Assembly: GCA_948470475.1 (NCBI GenBank)
Contig: OX419347.1
Span: 17,150,175 to 17,214,174 of the forward strand
DNA from: Galaxea fascicularis
Lineage: Eukaryota > Cnidaria > Anthozoa > Scleractinia > Euphylliidae
Direction of reading: 5' to 3'
Length of the DNA stretch: 64,000 nt
A model generated the notes under the pieces. It saw only the letters and a list, made by a program, of their open reading frames with translations. It was not told the origin of the DNA and did not search any database. This document shows positions 1 to 26,656 of this stretch, piece by piece. Each line of letters starts with the position of its first letter. Position 1 is the first letter of the stretch. A program made the position numbers and the translations under genes.

Positions 1-886
1 TCACTAATAGGGCTTAAAGGATCAATGGATGGAATCGTAATGCCTGTAAACTACCTGGAAAGAGGCCAAAAATTCCAGAACACAACTCTTTTCTGATCAC
101 ATGATTCCGGAAATCACTTTATTTTTTACATACGTTCGTCAGGAATTCATCTGAACTTGTGAAAAACACAACAAAACTTTTTCGTTTTCTTATTGTGACG
201 TGGTTTTAAAATGAAACCTTTGAAATAAGAAAAAAAGTCATCAAATTTTCTCATCTCATTCCATTTATTTTTAAATAACAAACATAGTCAAAAACAAACT
301 TAAGCCGGAAGCTCTGACTTTTTCCTAGAGGAAAGTTTCAACGAAATTTCCAATCAAGCGAAAACTCGAGATCACGAAGTACCTGGAAACCAATTTTCTG
401 AAAAGTTTCCTCAACAAGGAAATCAAATGACTAACACCGAAACTGAATGCCGTGAGATAAGAAATCTGAGGAATGAAGTTTGCAGCTCCAATGCTGACAG
501 ATTAACTTACTTGAAACAATATCAACGAGTACTCGTCATATTACAGTCTTTACACCATGTACCTCATGTATTTGTTTTAACCACTGTGAAGTGACAGCAC
601 CCATAACTGATACAATAAATGACTCTGACAATAAATAGATAAAACTCCACTAACAAAACTAACTTGGACATGAACATCTTTTCACGCTAGCTACCTGAAT
701 TTTAACAAAAAGCCATATTAAATAACGTCTTCCTTGGTGTGAACTGAATGTTAGAAAATCCAAAAATCTGAGCAAATTTTGATGGACCGCTCAATTTCCT
801 TCGACTCAAAACTCGTGTCACACAGAACCACCACCTAAGATTCATCCCCATCGGAGGTACCCAGGGGCTGAAGATTGTCGAGTCTC
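1..886. other. Region downstream of the kinesin-13 stop (3' UTR / flank)
   Basis: No exon with splice sites and no recognisable domain was seen here. The stretch lies 3' of the minus-strand kinesin gene, so part of it is probably its 3' UTR. Reverse-strand AATAAA signals occur at about 264-269 and 117-122 and could serve polyadenylation, but which one is used cannot be told from sequence. The last kinesin codons are followed by a possible donor-like CAG|GTTATT, so a further downstream exon outside the call cannot be fully excluded. Confidence 0.4.
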
Positions 887-15436
<14,550 letters not shown>

Positions 15437-15897
15437 TGGGGAGTATCTGTTCAGTTGTAGAAAAATGTCTGATCTTGAGCCAAAGGGTCGGGAGTTGTAG
15501 TGTTATTCATCCGTTGATATTCAGATTTTCCGCTCAAACTTCTTTCCCAACAGCTTTGAAATCAACATGATCCATCATCTGAGCCTGCAGCTGTGCAGCG
15601 TTTTCTCAGAAGAATTTTTGCGTTGTGTAATACAGTCACCAAAAGTAAAGGTGATTTTCAAACCCTGTGTGAAGTGTTGCGAGAGAACTGAAAGAGTTGT
15701 GACCATTTTTTTTTCCAGATAATCATTTTCTCAGTAAAAATTAATTAACAAGTGTGTAAGACGGGAAGCAGTAATTTGGTTCAGGAAGCCAATAACTTCA
15801 TCCGAGCAATCGCCATACCGCCTCGCGCTGCAAAAAAGCTCCACCCTCGACTAGCTCGGGGAAAGAATGAGTTAACCTGGTGACAGTGGTTCATATT
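15437..15897. promoter_or_regulatory. 5' flank / promoter region of the kinesin gene
   Basis: Sequence immediately upstream of the kinesin start codon (the gene reads leftward). No coding exon, TATA box or clear regulatory motif could be supported. It is bounded upstream by the MITE at 15898. The kinesin 5' UTR and promoter must lie here or in a non-coding upstream exon. Confidence 0.4.
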
Positions 15898-16152
15898 GGC
15901 CGTTTTCACACTAGAGGACGAACAAGTCGTCTGGACGGACAAATCGTCTCAGACGAACAAATCGTCTGATGTGCAAACGGGACGAACAAATTTTTCGACG
16001 AACAAATCGTCTGATATTTGTCCGTCTGGAGAGACGATTTTTCCAAGACGATTTGCCCGTCGAGACGTACAAGTCGACAAAAGTACGACCTAAATTCACA
16101 TCAGATGAACAAATTGTCAGACGATTTGTCCGTCTCTAGTGTGAAAACGGCC
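15898..16152. mobile_element. 255-bp MITE built from iterated ACAAATCGTCT modules
   Basis: Near-perfect terminal inverted repeats GGCCGTTTTCACACTAGAG. Between them the word GACGAACAAATCGTCT and close variants recur at least four times forward and several times inverted (AGACGATTTGTCCGTC). There is no coding capacity and no clear target duplication. It lies in the intergenic gap between the kinesin and the J-protein gene. Confidence 0.8.
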
Positions 16153-17117
16153 ATCAGCTCTATACCTCTGTTTGAAAGCTGAAATTTCAATCTGCCATGT
16201 TATCTTTTATTACAGTTTGCGGTTCCATCCTGTGGTCACCAGTGCGCAGGCCCCAATAGTATAAAATCATTATTGAGTACTCGGTCTGTTGTAACTTTTT
16301 GGTGTTCTCTGTCCGCCGTCCTTCTTCTCCGAACCGAACTACAACATGATCAATTTTGGTCATGCGCTACGTCAAAAAGTTTTTTTTCGCTCAATAACAG
16401 GAGTCAAAAAAACACAACCTCGATAAAAAATAACGAAACTTTATTTCAACTCAACAGTAATGAATGTAATGATTGTTTATTACATGTAATCCGAAAAGGT
16501 TACCTAATATGAAATATAATTCCAACTTGAAAATATATGATCTTACCTTTAACACAATTACAGATTATGTAGCAATTAAATATAAATTTCTTTAGCTGTC
16601 ATATACTTAGTTTTTACTGTTTAATCTTTACCTCGTAATCTTCAATACTAAGCAAAACGTTTGACCAAAAAAATCACTCAGGATTACTTTCACTTTGTGT
16701 CTTGTTCGTGGCGATAGCCATGTTTTTTATCCCTCTGCTAGACCATTTGAAAAGCGTGGTCCGTATGAAAATACAGGTCGATAGGTACTTACAATATCTA
16801 TCTTTGTTAATCAAAATGACCAGTCAATATTAATTTTGACGTTCTATAATTCGCCCACACTTTCGAAACGTGAGAAATTCTCGTTAAATAAACTACTGCA
16901 ACAACGAGCAGAATGATTATATATCGCGAATGTTATACGTTAAATGGCCAGTAAATACAGCGATATCGCTCTCGTTTCACTTTGCCGGTCGGGGCGATGA
17001 AAATGCCTCTAACACCATGGTGGCAATATTCTGTGGGCGAGTTTGCCATGGGCGAACTAACCGCTGACAAAACGGAACACAATTGTTAGTTACAAGTTGT
17101 CCATCAACCACGTGACA
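16153..17117. other. Intergenic / 3' flank of the DNAJC14-type gene
   Basis: No exon recognised. Reverse-strand AATAAA signals around 16440-16445 and 16476-16481 are candidate polyadenylation sites for the leftward-reading J-protein gene. Assignment is tentative because the distance from the stop is about 650 bp. Confidence 0.35.
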
Positions 17118-20100
17118 TTAACGCCTTTTCTTTCGTTTTCGTGGCTTGTGTTGCTTGTTTGATCCATGGTATCGATCGTCTTTAGGGTTAAACTGACCAA
17201 AAAACGCACGCATGAAATTCTCGAATTCCTCTTCCTCCAATCTATGAAAGAACACAAAAATAAAATAAAGGATCGAGAGATTAAAACTCATCAGATGGAC
17301 TAGCATTTGTATAATCTCTGCCAATCCCCTAGCACTGTGAGGATTCTCTGGGCCGGGGCCAGTAGGGATGGGGGAATGGTGGAGGGGGGACGAAACCCCT
17401 CTCCCGTTCTATTCCTGTTCCTCGCGGATACTCCTCCTGAAGACGATGGTAATAGGCTTGATGAAGCCATGACGGGAATACACACACAAGTAGCACTGTT
17501 TTAGTGTAGCTATCGACTGTTCTCTTTTCAAAATGTTTGGCCTTAAAATGAATCTGAGGAACGGCAGACAAACAGACTAATAATCTATAAATCTAGCATT
17601 TCATGCACTGTTCCAGGTAACTTTCAAGAGTCCGGGATTCATGAAAGATTTCTAATGGGTCAGCTGACATGAATCTTCCCAAATTTTCTTACTCAACAAC
17701 TCAAGTGTGTCGAGACAGGGAGCCATCTTTCTCGGGTTTTCACCCGAGGACCCGCTCTAATCTGGAATTCCAAAATAAAAGAACGCAATAAGCAACTATG
17801 CAGTACCTGGAGTTAAAGCCACTGCTTTGAGACTGCCGAGTCTTGAGCTTCAGATGAACCGTGTGAGGATTAGGCTCTAGCCGGTAGTTCCCAAGACCCT
17901 GCAATCGAACAACCACGTGACTGTTACGTACACCTGTAGTGTTACCCTGTTTGGGCCGATTTGGGCTACAAGTTCATAGTAAGCAAAATCACGTCGTCAC
18001 CGCATATTTGGGTTCGTATTTTGGTGAGAACTGTAGGTGTATGTTAGGGTTTAGTCGTAATTATGTCTGCAATTGGGATTTGTGTAAGAGTTGGTGTTAC
18101 AGCCGAGCGTTTTAATATCGTGGATAGAACATCCCAATTTAAGCAACAAATGGCAGTTCTCGGAAGCTTCCCGCATAAGAGCACAGTTTCCAACTACCTG
18201 AAATTTTAAAGCACGAGTTTGCTGCCTACGATAAACCGTGATCAACCTGAAGCTATTCACTGTACATCCACGCGCTGGTAGAGCGTTGAAATAACGCAAA
18301 GTTCACAGGTTCGAATCTTGCCTAAGCACGATTTTTTCAGGCTTTTTTTCGCGCCTCCATAAATTGTTTTCGTAACTTTCTCACCTGACAGGCTGCCCAT
18401 TCCGTGACATCATATATTTCACCCTCCATGCAGGCGTAGAAATGTAACTTGTATCCAAGAAAACTGCTTTCAGCCCACAAATCTCCCTGAAACACGCACG
18501 CACAAAATCCAAACTTTGTTAATTTAAGCGTTTCCATGTTCATTGATCTTTCCTACTGCTGATGTGAAGAAATAAATAAACAATTTAAACGGTGACTGAT
18601 CTAATCTGAATAGCTCTTCTGCCCCTTTCTAACACGTAAAAGTACACTGGATGCCTCAATGAGTAACCTGACCGTCACGGTAGATCAGAATGGCTTACAG
18701 ATATGTAGCATGAAGCACTTAGAAGCCTTACCAAAAAACACCAGACAAAAGACAGCAGCATCAATAACCCGATCATCAGGCGTTCCTTCAATTCAATTCC
18801 CTGACCCACCATCTTGATTGTGTAGAATAAGCTTACCTCCTTTGCTGCGTGTCTTGTGTTACATCGACCGCAAAAACGTGCTGTGAGAATAAACCTGTCT
18901 GTGCTGTAACGGCGGTGCTTTCCATCACACTCATTACAGTGTAAGTAATTTTGCATCTGTGGTGTAAAATGTAGGTTAAATATACCATAGATCATTCTAA
19001 ATGTGAGTGAGTGAAGGAAGCAAGATACTGAACTTAAAACAGCAAGGTTTACATCCGGGAAGGCCTGGTTGTGTGGGCGGTACAATCAAAGAAAGACAAC
19101 CAATGAACGCAAAGATTTGAGCAAATATTTCACATACAGTGTAGCATCATGCAACAATATGCATATAGTAAAATTGCCACACTGCATTTTCACTTCAAAG
19201 GCTATGTCTACAGCGGATAGCTCTTGGGTCGGCACGAAAACCATATCGGATGGGGCTTTTGTTCACACATAAAACGCTGATTTCGGGGCGATTTCTGTAA
19301 CGAAGCCGTGTCGATCTTGAAACTAGTGAATCGTCACATATCAGATAGGTTCCTGTACCACTCGAACCGTGGCGGAAGTGAATAATTAGGAGCAAGATTG
19401 GAACCCACTCAAACGGAACTAAATACCATACCAAACCATTTTCAGCACCAAACCCTCTTCGGCCAACCGTTCCGGTACGATGTGTTGGACTGTGTTAACG
19501 ACTTCTTCCAGTTCTCAGCCGTTTCTGTTCATTCCAGGCCGTAGTATTTTTCGTGTCGACATGATAAGCTCTCCGGTATAGTGTAGACAGCTCTTACGGC
19601 ACCTTTGTCTTCAAGTTGTTCTAAACGGCAATATTAGCAAACCTAAAGGATGGACCCACATATTTCAACTGTACACTCGGACTGTACCTCTTTCATCTTC
19701 CTCCCAAGATCAGCGAAAAATTGCTCAGGACTTCCAGGATGACTAGAACTTCCCCTCTGAAAGGAATATTAACAACAGTGGTTTAGAAATAACCAGCTAT
19801 AGAAATGACTGGAGATAATTTTTGGTAGGTGCAAAATAAAGCAGGGTTACTGAATACAAAAAAGACGAAACACAGAACATACCGTTTCCTCGTCTCTCCT
19901 TTTCCAGGCTGTCTCTCTGTCATAATCTCTACGCTTGTCCTGTTTAAAATAGTTAAAATATGTGATTCAAGAAAAGAAAGAATACCCGACCCCATAAAAG
20001 ATTATTGTGATTTCAATTTAACAAGACTGAAATCAAATAAAAAAATAGGCCATTTCCGAGTTCATGTCTGCCTCCTCTTCAAAGCGAGTCTAAGTGCGAA

Positions 20101-23100
20101 GTTTTTGTTATGTAATTAGTTTTCATTCATATGTAAAGTAGAACTAATTACCATCACAAAAACTTAGCACTTAGACTCGCTTTGAAGAGGAGGCAGACAT
20201 GAACTCGGAAATGGCCTATTATTTAAGCTCTATAGCGTGAGTCTTGGCTGCTCAATCTCCCGGGCCAGGGGCTCATGTATTAAACGTCCAAGCATTCCGG
20301 ATCAAATTGAATTTAGAGGTTTTGCACTTTAAGGCAAAGTGACTGACAATATATCCCCCTCTGCAAAAACCCTTTGAATTAACCTCAACAGATCCACTTG
20401 TGTGTACTTACAGGATCACTGAGAATGTCAAAAGCGTTTGCAAGAATCTTGAATGCCTCATCTGCTTGAGTGTGTGGGTTCTGCAAGGTACATGTAAATT
20501 TAAACAAATGCTGATTACTCTTGAAAATGTGTTAAGTGGTCCAACAAACCACACTGTCAACATTAATTAATTTTCATTGTCAAAGATACAAATGGTCATT
20601 TTGTTTCAATTCTTGGTTTTCCCCCATGTTCGACAAGACAGCCATGTTGGAGGTCAGTATGATACAAAGTCCTTTTTTTGCAGAATTTGCATAAAAATAT
20701 AGTTTTATAGTTGCCGCTGGAGAGACAGGCTAGTGTTAGTACCAACCAACATGGCCACCATGACATTACATGCAAACCAGCAATTGCAAGAAAAAAAACT
20801 TCACCAGAACCTTATCTGGGTGTATGAGTACAGCAAGCTTCCGGTACTGTTTCCTGATGTCATCGTCAGTGGCATCACTTGGCACTCCCAGCACACTACA
20901 ATGAAATCAAACACCACACAACATTGCAGACATTACTCTTGCTTTCTGTGTGTCTAGGTAAGGGTGTCATCAAGTTCTTGTTACCCATGGAATAATTTGG
21001 CCAAATTTAGAGATGGCCTATTTCACTCTTAGATTTGTATTTTTCATAAGTTAAACCTTAAATTAACATTTTCGTTACTTTTTCATTATTTCCTATTGAC
21101 ATGAATACTTACTTACAGTATGAGTTAAAAAAATGTTGCTTATAAACGTACAAAATACACTGTGACAAGTTGGCTCAAACCTGTAAGGATCACTCTCTTC
21201 GTTTTGCAACATGTGTCTAATTGCTGCATCTCCTGCAAACAACATGTGCAAAATTAAAGAATTATTTCACAAATTCACTGTCATCATCACACAGACAGTG
21301 ATAGTTTTATATACTGAGTACAAGTAACACACACTAAAACACAAGGATCATGCACATGGGTCACAGCGTAACATTACCATTTTCAGGCAGGTCATAGGTT
21401 TGACCCTGTGAAGAAGTCGTTCTTTGCGTTTCTCTGCGTCTTCTGATCCAGTCAAACAGAGCAGACATCCTGCTTCTCAAGGCAGAAAACAATCTGTCCA
21501 ATGTTGTGTAGCGAAGCACCTTCATGATCAACCAAGCACTTGTATACCAAGCACTAAGACCACAAAATAAGATAATAAACACATTGCTTTACAGCACCAA
21601 TATGATTGGCATTTCCAAATGATCCTATGTCAGACTGGCAACAAAACTACAGAAATTGTAGAAGGGGATTCTTGTTACTGTAGAAGAGTCATCACGAATA
21701 TCTAAGGGAGATTCCCTGTCCCAACTCCCTCAGAGGATGACCCTGTGTAGCAATACATTCACTATACAAAAACAGAAGATGCTGGTGACTGTATGTTACT
21801 GCCTAATAACTCTGGGAACCATGTTCTCCAGTGATAATGTTTTTCTTTAATATTGCTATGGTACTAGTGAGGAGAATTCATTTAACCGTTCAGTCATCCA
21901 TGGTGATCATTTAATTAAATTCTTATGACTTGTGTGTTTGATTCCATAGAGGAATTGTAAAGAGAAACTATATGCTGGTCACTGGCAGACTTACCAGTAG
22001 AGCACAAAGCCTACAATCACCACCAGAAGGAGGACAATGTAATACATAATTGACTTGAAGGCTTGGAAAAATTTGGATACTACAGTTGAACCTACAGAAT
22101 ATCAAAAAGGCAATTAAGAAAAAGTGAAGTCAAACATAGTTCATTATCCAAACTTTAAAACTTTATAATTATTATAATATACAAACCAGTAATCAAAGAT
22201 GAATGTTTACTTATTGGAAATAGGAAAACAAAACACACACAGCTATCCTATACAGTAAGAGTTTTAATTATATCTCTCAGTTACAGTGTAGTACAAGCAC
22301 TGTGATTGGTCAATTATGCGGGCTGTATTCTACTGTACGGCCCGCTAAATTTGAAAGACTCCTTTCCTACGTGGCTGATTAACCTCGGAGATATAATACA
22401 TATCTTACTAACCTTGTTTTCTCAGTCTGTACTGTAAGTTACGGATCCTTGTTTTTCCCGTTGATTTATGGCAGCGAGCGGGAAAAAAAATTGGTCCATA
22501 ACTTACAGTAGGGAGGTCTCAAACTTGGTTAGTAAGAGGTATACATGTGCACTTGGGGAATCCCCTTTCCAATGAAGCAAAACATCCAGAGGGTCAGTTC
22601 CAGAAAATATACATAGCTCCCTTACAAAAGGTCAATTGAAATTCCAAGGGGGAGGATGACAAAATCAAAACATTTCAAGGAAAGTATTGAGCTACATGTG
22701 TATTGGAATTTCTGGTGGGGGTAGGGGGTGCAAACCCAAAAACTTTCCATGGGGTGGGGGAAGGGATATTAACTCTAATATCAGAATGTATATTCTCCAC
22801 ACTGTCCTGAATACATTTTCTAAGGTTATGATAAAGAGAATTTGTTAAACAATCGAGACCTTGTTGATCACTTCCTTTTTTCTCTCAGCAGTGTTACACA
22901 ATGTGCTATTAGGAGAAATTACATGTAAACATTGGGCACTCCTGCTTAAGTCATGCACTAATTTTCCAGATTCAGGCAGGCCTTCACATCACAAAGTTTA
23001 CTTTTCTGACACAATAGCAGGTCTGTAGGCCAACGGAGATCATATTTAGGGAAATTAAGAGTCAAAGGTAAAATTGTCCAAAATGCCTCATTTGCATCAA

Positions 23101-26024
23101 GGTAGCTAAGGAGTCATTGTCCCATGCATCACATTCCTTTTAATGGTCATAAATTATGCAAATGGTAGATTTAAAATTAATACTCTATACCTGAGTGATA
23201 AAGACTGATGAAGACAGCATTGAAATCAATCTCTGCATCAGACTTTTTCTCAGCCCTGTTTTCCTGCTTCGGTTTCTCTCTTGTTTCTCTCGAAGAGGGT
23301 TCTGGCCTGGAGTTCTCTTCAATTTTCATGTTAGGGTAAGCTCTTGTCTTGTCCTTTGTCCTAGTTGGCTTGCCTCTTTGTGAATGGTCACTCTGCGACA
23401 CACCTTCCTTGGAATTCTTTCCATGTTCATTCTTAGTTGGTAATTTTCTTCTTCTTTGGGCTTTGTCATGAGCCCTCCCTTTTGTCTGGTTGCCTGTTGG
23501 TTGAAATCGTCCATCATCTGAAGATCTCTGATCTGTTTTGATTTCACCTGCATTAAATGCTGGATTCTTTTGCCTTGATTCACTGCAAATGTTATCATCT
23601 TTTACTTCTGTTCCAATATGCCCTGTTGAACTCTTTCTGTTGACCTTTGTTTCATTCCCAGTGCTAGCACATGTGCTTTCAGTAACACCCAGGTTTGGGA
23701 AAAGTAGGCCATTGGCTTCAGGATTTGATGACATGTTATTAGCACTATATGAAGCAGATTTCTGATGTAAATCAGATTTTTTTGTTGAAATGCTTTCAGT
23801 CTCAACTTCAACAGGGGTCTTATCACGTTTTACATTTCCACCGCCAAAGTAATGTCGAAGATTTCGATAAAATTCCTCCTGGGAAGGAGAGAGGGATGAG
23901 TTTGTGGATCTTTCCTCAGAGCAGCACTTGCTCTCTTTGCTACAAGTACAATTTGGTGAAGCTGAGCTGGAAACACAAACACCATTCACAAAGTGAATCC
24001 TGTTCTTTCTTGGTCGAGAAGCTGGATGATTTCCATCTGCTTGCAACAGTCCACACTTTGTACAAACATTTTTGCTGCATGTTACATCAATTTTGTCTGA
24101 CTGTGAGCCATCCTTTGTTAAATGACGCCTGTATTTGAAGTCTTCACTATCACTTATTTCATCCAAGGTATTGCAAAAATCACGATTAGTAGGAGCATTG
24201 TGGAGTAAAACATCTGACGGCTCACAAGAAACCTCCTCATTTAATTCACTGTGTAGCACATCATAATACTTTGTCCAATCATCGATTGCTGATTCCCGTG
24301 CATTACACACCTCATCTAAAAATCTCGCATCAAGATTTTCATGAGCTTTTGTGTCTTCATCACATTCTTCCAGAAAATCAGGTTTCTTACAATAAACATC
24401 ATCAGTTAATGAATTGGAGTTTTCCTGTGCATGTTTCGCAGGTGTCTCATCCTGGGGCATAGTTTGCTTGGAACCAATACAAGTGACAGGTGTAGTGACT
24501 GCCTCATTTGACCGACCACAATACATATAACTCTCTTTGGAACCTATATTCAGATTCTGTTCATAATACATGTCACTGCCTGGTGGAATTTCAATTTCAC
24601 TTATGCCATCTATTGGGCTACCTACAATTTGAGATTTCCTCCTTTTTGAATTTCTACTCACAAAAGATGCCCAAGGATTGATTATGGACGATTGTTCACT
24701 TGAGTCATTGTGGGAAGTCACAGACACAGCTGCAGGAGACCTAGCAGTTTTGTGCAAATTTTCCTTGTTCCTTGAACTCTTTGTATTTCTCTCAATGGAA
24801 GAGGTATGTTCTTTTCCATAGTTCAGGTTAGGTTTTGGCCTAGCAGCATTTGCATAGCTTGATCTCTGTTGTCCTGTCTGTAAATAACCTGGGTAATACT
24901 GAGAACTCATTTGAAAGAATGCGAGAGTTTCTTTATAGAGTTCACAATCAGGGTTGAGTTTAATAGCCTGGAACAGGAAAAACATTAAAAAATGTAAACA
25001 TTAAGTAAGCATTGCTGGGAAAGGTCAATCAATCAATCGTGAATGAAGATCTATTGATCAACACATGAAACAAACACTTTTATTGATCAAAGTATAACGA
25101 CTTCATTTTTGTTGGAATGGCAAATGCATAACTCAGGACTTAGCAAGGAAATAAAATACTTAAAAAGCATTCAAGTAAAAAAGACAAGATGAACTCACTG
25201 AAGGGGGGATTGACTTACATAGGGGCTCACTTTATGCTACAAACCTGCTCAAGCAATCTGATGGCTTCTGGAATCTTACAACAGTCCACCAAAAGAAGGG
25301 ATTGTTCATAAAACTTCTCTGCTCTCTCTCTGCAACACATAACCATACAATTTGCAAATGCATGAGTCAAATCTCAGCTACCTAAAACCACCCCCACCGC
25401 ATCTTCGAGTGTCTGTTGAGGAAGTCTTTGCCCATGGTGCAATGTTCACAAACTCACTCAAAAGCATTCCTAATGTTGTGTATAGTCTTAAAGGTAAGAC
25501 TATAACTTAGATTAGGGAAACAAGAAGAGTGATTTAAGCTAACCGGAACCATAAGAACGACAGGCCCACAGGAAATAAGCCCCATATGAAGACAACTCGC
25601 GTGCATACATGTGTTTCACTACTTGTTACGGTTAGATGGGCAAATTAAAAGCCATAACGAAAACAACAACTTTAGAGACAGCCACAGACGCCACAATTCC
25701 TTGCAGATACACATCAAATACTAACCACAATTTACGCCACTTCATTGTTTTACTTCGACGTGTATCGGAAATCTTTTCGTCTTTTAATTTAAGATCTAAT
25801 TTTGCACTGGGCGAGTTTCTAAAAGCATGACGTGTAGTCAGTCTCAAAGACTAATCACAACAAGAGGAAACCAAATACGAATACGTGATCAAATGAAATA
25901 TTCCGACAACACCGAAAATAGCCTTTGGTCTCACAAATCACTCACTGACATGACCCACATGAAAACCAACTGATGACATTTCTCACCTGTCTGCATTGCT
26001 TGAAGGTTTTCTAGGTGCTTCCAT
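17118..26024 (-). CDS. DNAJC14: DNAJC14-type membrane J-protein, 14 coding exons
   Basis: Membrane Hsp40 co-chaperone; the vertebrate member (DRIP78) sits in the ER and recruits Hsp70 to membrane-protein clients. Exons 5' to 3': 25987-26024, 25245-25329, 23191-24967, 21995-22091, 21378-21553, 21181-21232, 20811-20895, 20412-20480, 19883-19939, 19688-19756, 18837-18956, 18385-18486, 17807-17898, 17118-17241. Phases join to 980 codons (human about 702). Residues 15-70 are helical, TPR-like ([20 protein letters not shown]). Residues 75-630 form one Ser/Lys/Glu-rich disordered exon. A hydrophobic segment ([17 protein letters not shown], about 650-666) is followed by [11 protein letters not shown], then an Arg-rich linker. 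The J domain is about 738-812 with [13 protein letters not shown], intact HPDK and DKRRDYDRE. The family-specific tail has a paired CxxC unit ([17 protein letters not shown]), [17 protein letters not shown] and a final basic KPRKRKKRR. The start ATG is the only one upstream of exon 2. It diverges from PRKCSH. Confidence 0.93.
17609..17767 (-). mobile_element. MITE-like repeat with TGTTCCAG ends (copy 1)
   Basis: Same dispersed repeat as at 30102-30261 but in opposite orientation. Ends TGTTCCAG and CTGGAA, with shared inner words for hydrolysable-looking hairpins such as CTCGGGTTTTCACCCGAG and GGGAGCCA. In an intron of the J-protein gene. No coding capacity. Confidence 0.65.
18262..18345 (+). 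repeat. tRNA-derived SINE fragment
   Basis: Carries the RNA polymerase III box A-like GCTGGTAGAGCG and box B GGTTCGAATCT at tRNA-like spacing, followed by a T-rich tail. The acceptor-stem pairing expected for a real tRNA is absent. Intronic in the J-protein gene. Confidence 0.55.
20048..20216. mobile_element. Fold-back MITE, 169 bp, TA-flanked
   Basis: Almost the whole element is two arms of a hairpin. The left arm begins GGCCATTTCCGAGTTCATG and includes CTGCCTCCTCTTCAAAGCGA; the right arm is its near-perfect reverse complement to GGCC. Only about 40 bp form the loop. TA flanks both ends. Intronic in the J-protein gene. Confidence 0.85.
22401..22542. mobile_element. MITE with ATCTTACTAACC-type inverted ends
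   Basis: Left TATCTTACTAACCTTG pairs with right AACTTGGTTAGTAAGAGGTA. A second matched pair, CTGTAAGTTACGGATCC and CCATAACTTACAG, lies inside. Non-coding, in the J-protein intron between exons 21995-22091 and 23191-24967. Confidence 0.65.
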
Positions 26025-26656
26025 AGCATGCTAACACAAGTCAGTCAGGATACTCATCTTGCAGAAGCGATCAGATGCGATGTTCGTGCCAGACAGTCAA
26101 AATAAAACCGATTTTCACTATGCTGAGGAATCAGAAAGATCGTCAGACAAACATGCGACCGCTGTTGCACAGCGGTGCTCGCGGGAAAATTTGATTGAAA
26201 GTAGACATGTCACATATGGTAAATATAATGTCCCCAATTTGCGCTCATCGTTGGCTGGTCGACTGGCTGGTCCAAGATAACCTGCAATCAGGCCCAATTG
26301 TACCATCACTCTTACGTCTTCTTATGTCGGTGCTCGCTACAATTGGAAAGGTTTATCATAGAAACGAAAATAGAGCCTGATCGCAGGTTAGTCCAAGACG
26401 GCAAGCCAAACAAAAAAGATGTTTAATCTAGCATTGTCGTATAAGGACACGTGATTAGTTAGATTATTTAAAAATACCTTACTTTCATAGAGACAAAATA
26501 TAATTAATATTATTCTCGATGGATTCTAGTTATTATCTGCTCCACTTCGATGATTGTACATGAATTAGTCAACCAACTATCATCAGGTTTTCTCGGTCTT
26601 GTTCATGCAAACGAGGCTCACCTCAGTCTCTTTTACAGACGACACGTGGATTCAAC
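26025..26656. promoter_or_regulatory. Divergent promoter between DNAJC14-type and PRKCSH genes
   Basis: The two start codons are 632 bp apart and face away from each other, so both 5' UTRs and core promoters must fit here unless untranslated exons lie elsewhere. No TATA box in a convincing place. A 113-bp MITE (26278-26390) occupies the middle. Both products act on ER protein folding, so shared regulation is possible (inference). Confidence 0.6.
26278..26390. mobile_element. 113-bp hAT-type MITE with exact 8-bp target duplication
   Basis: Inverted ends TAACCTGCAATCAGGCCC and GAGCCTGATCGCAGGTTA, flanked on both sides by GTCCAAGA (26270-26277 and 26391-26398). An 8-bp duplication is the hallmark of the hAT superfamily. 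The inner part includes an ACAATTG pair (CCAATTGTACC / CTACAATTGG). It is located in the divergent promoter. Confidence 0.85.
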
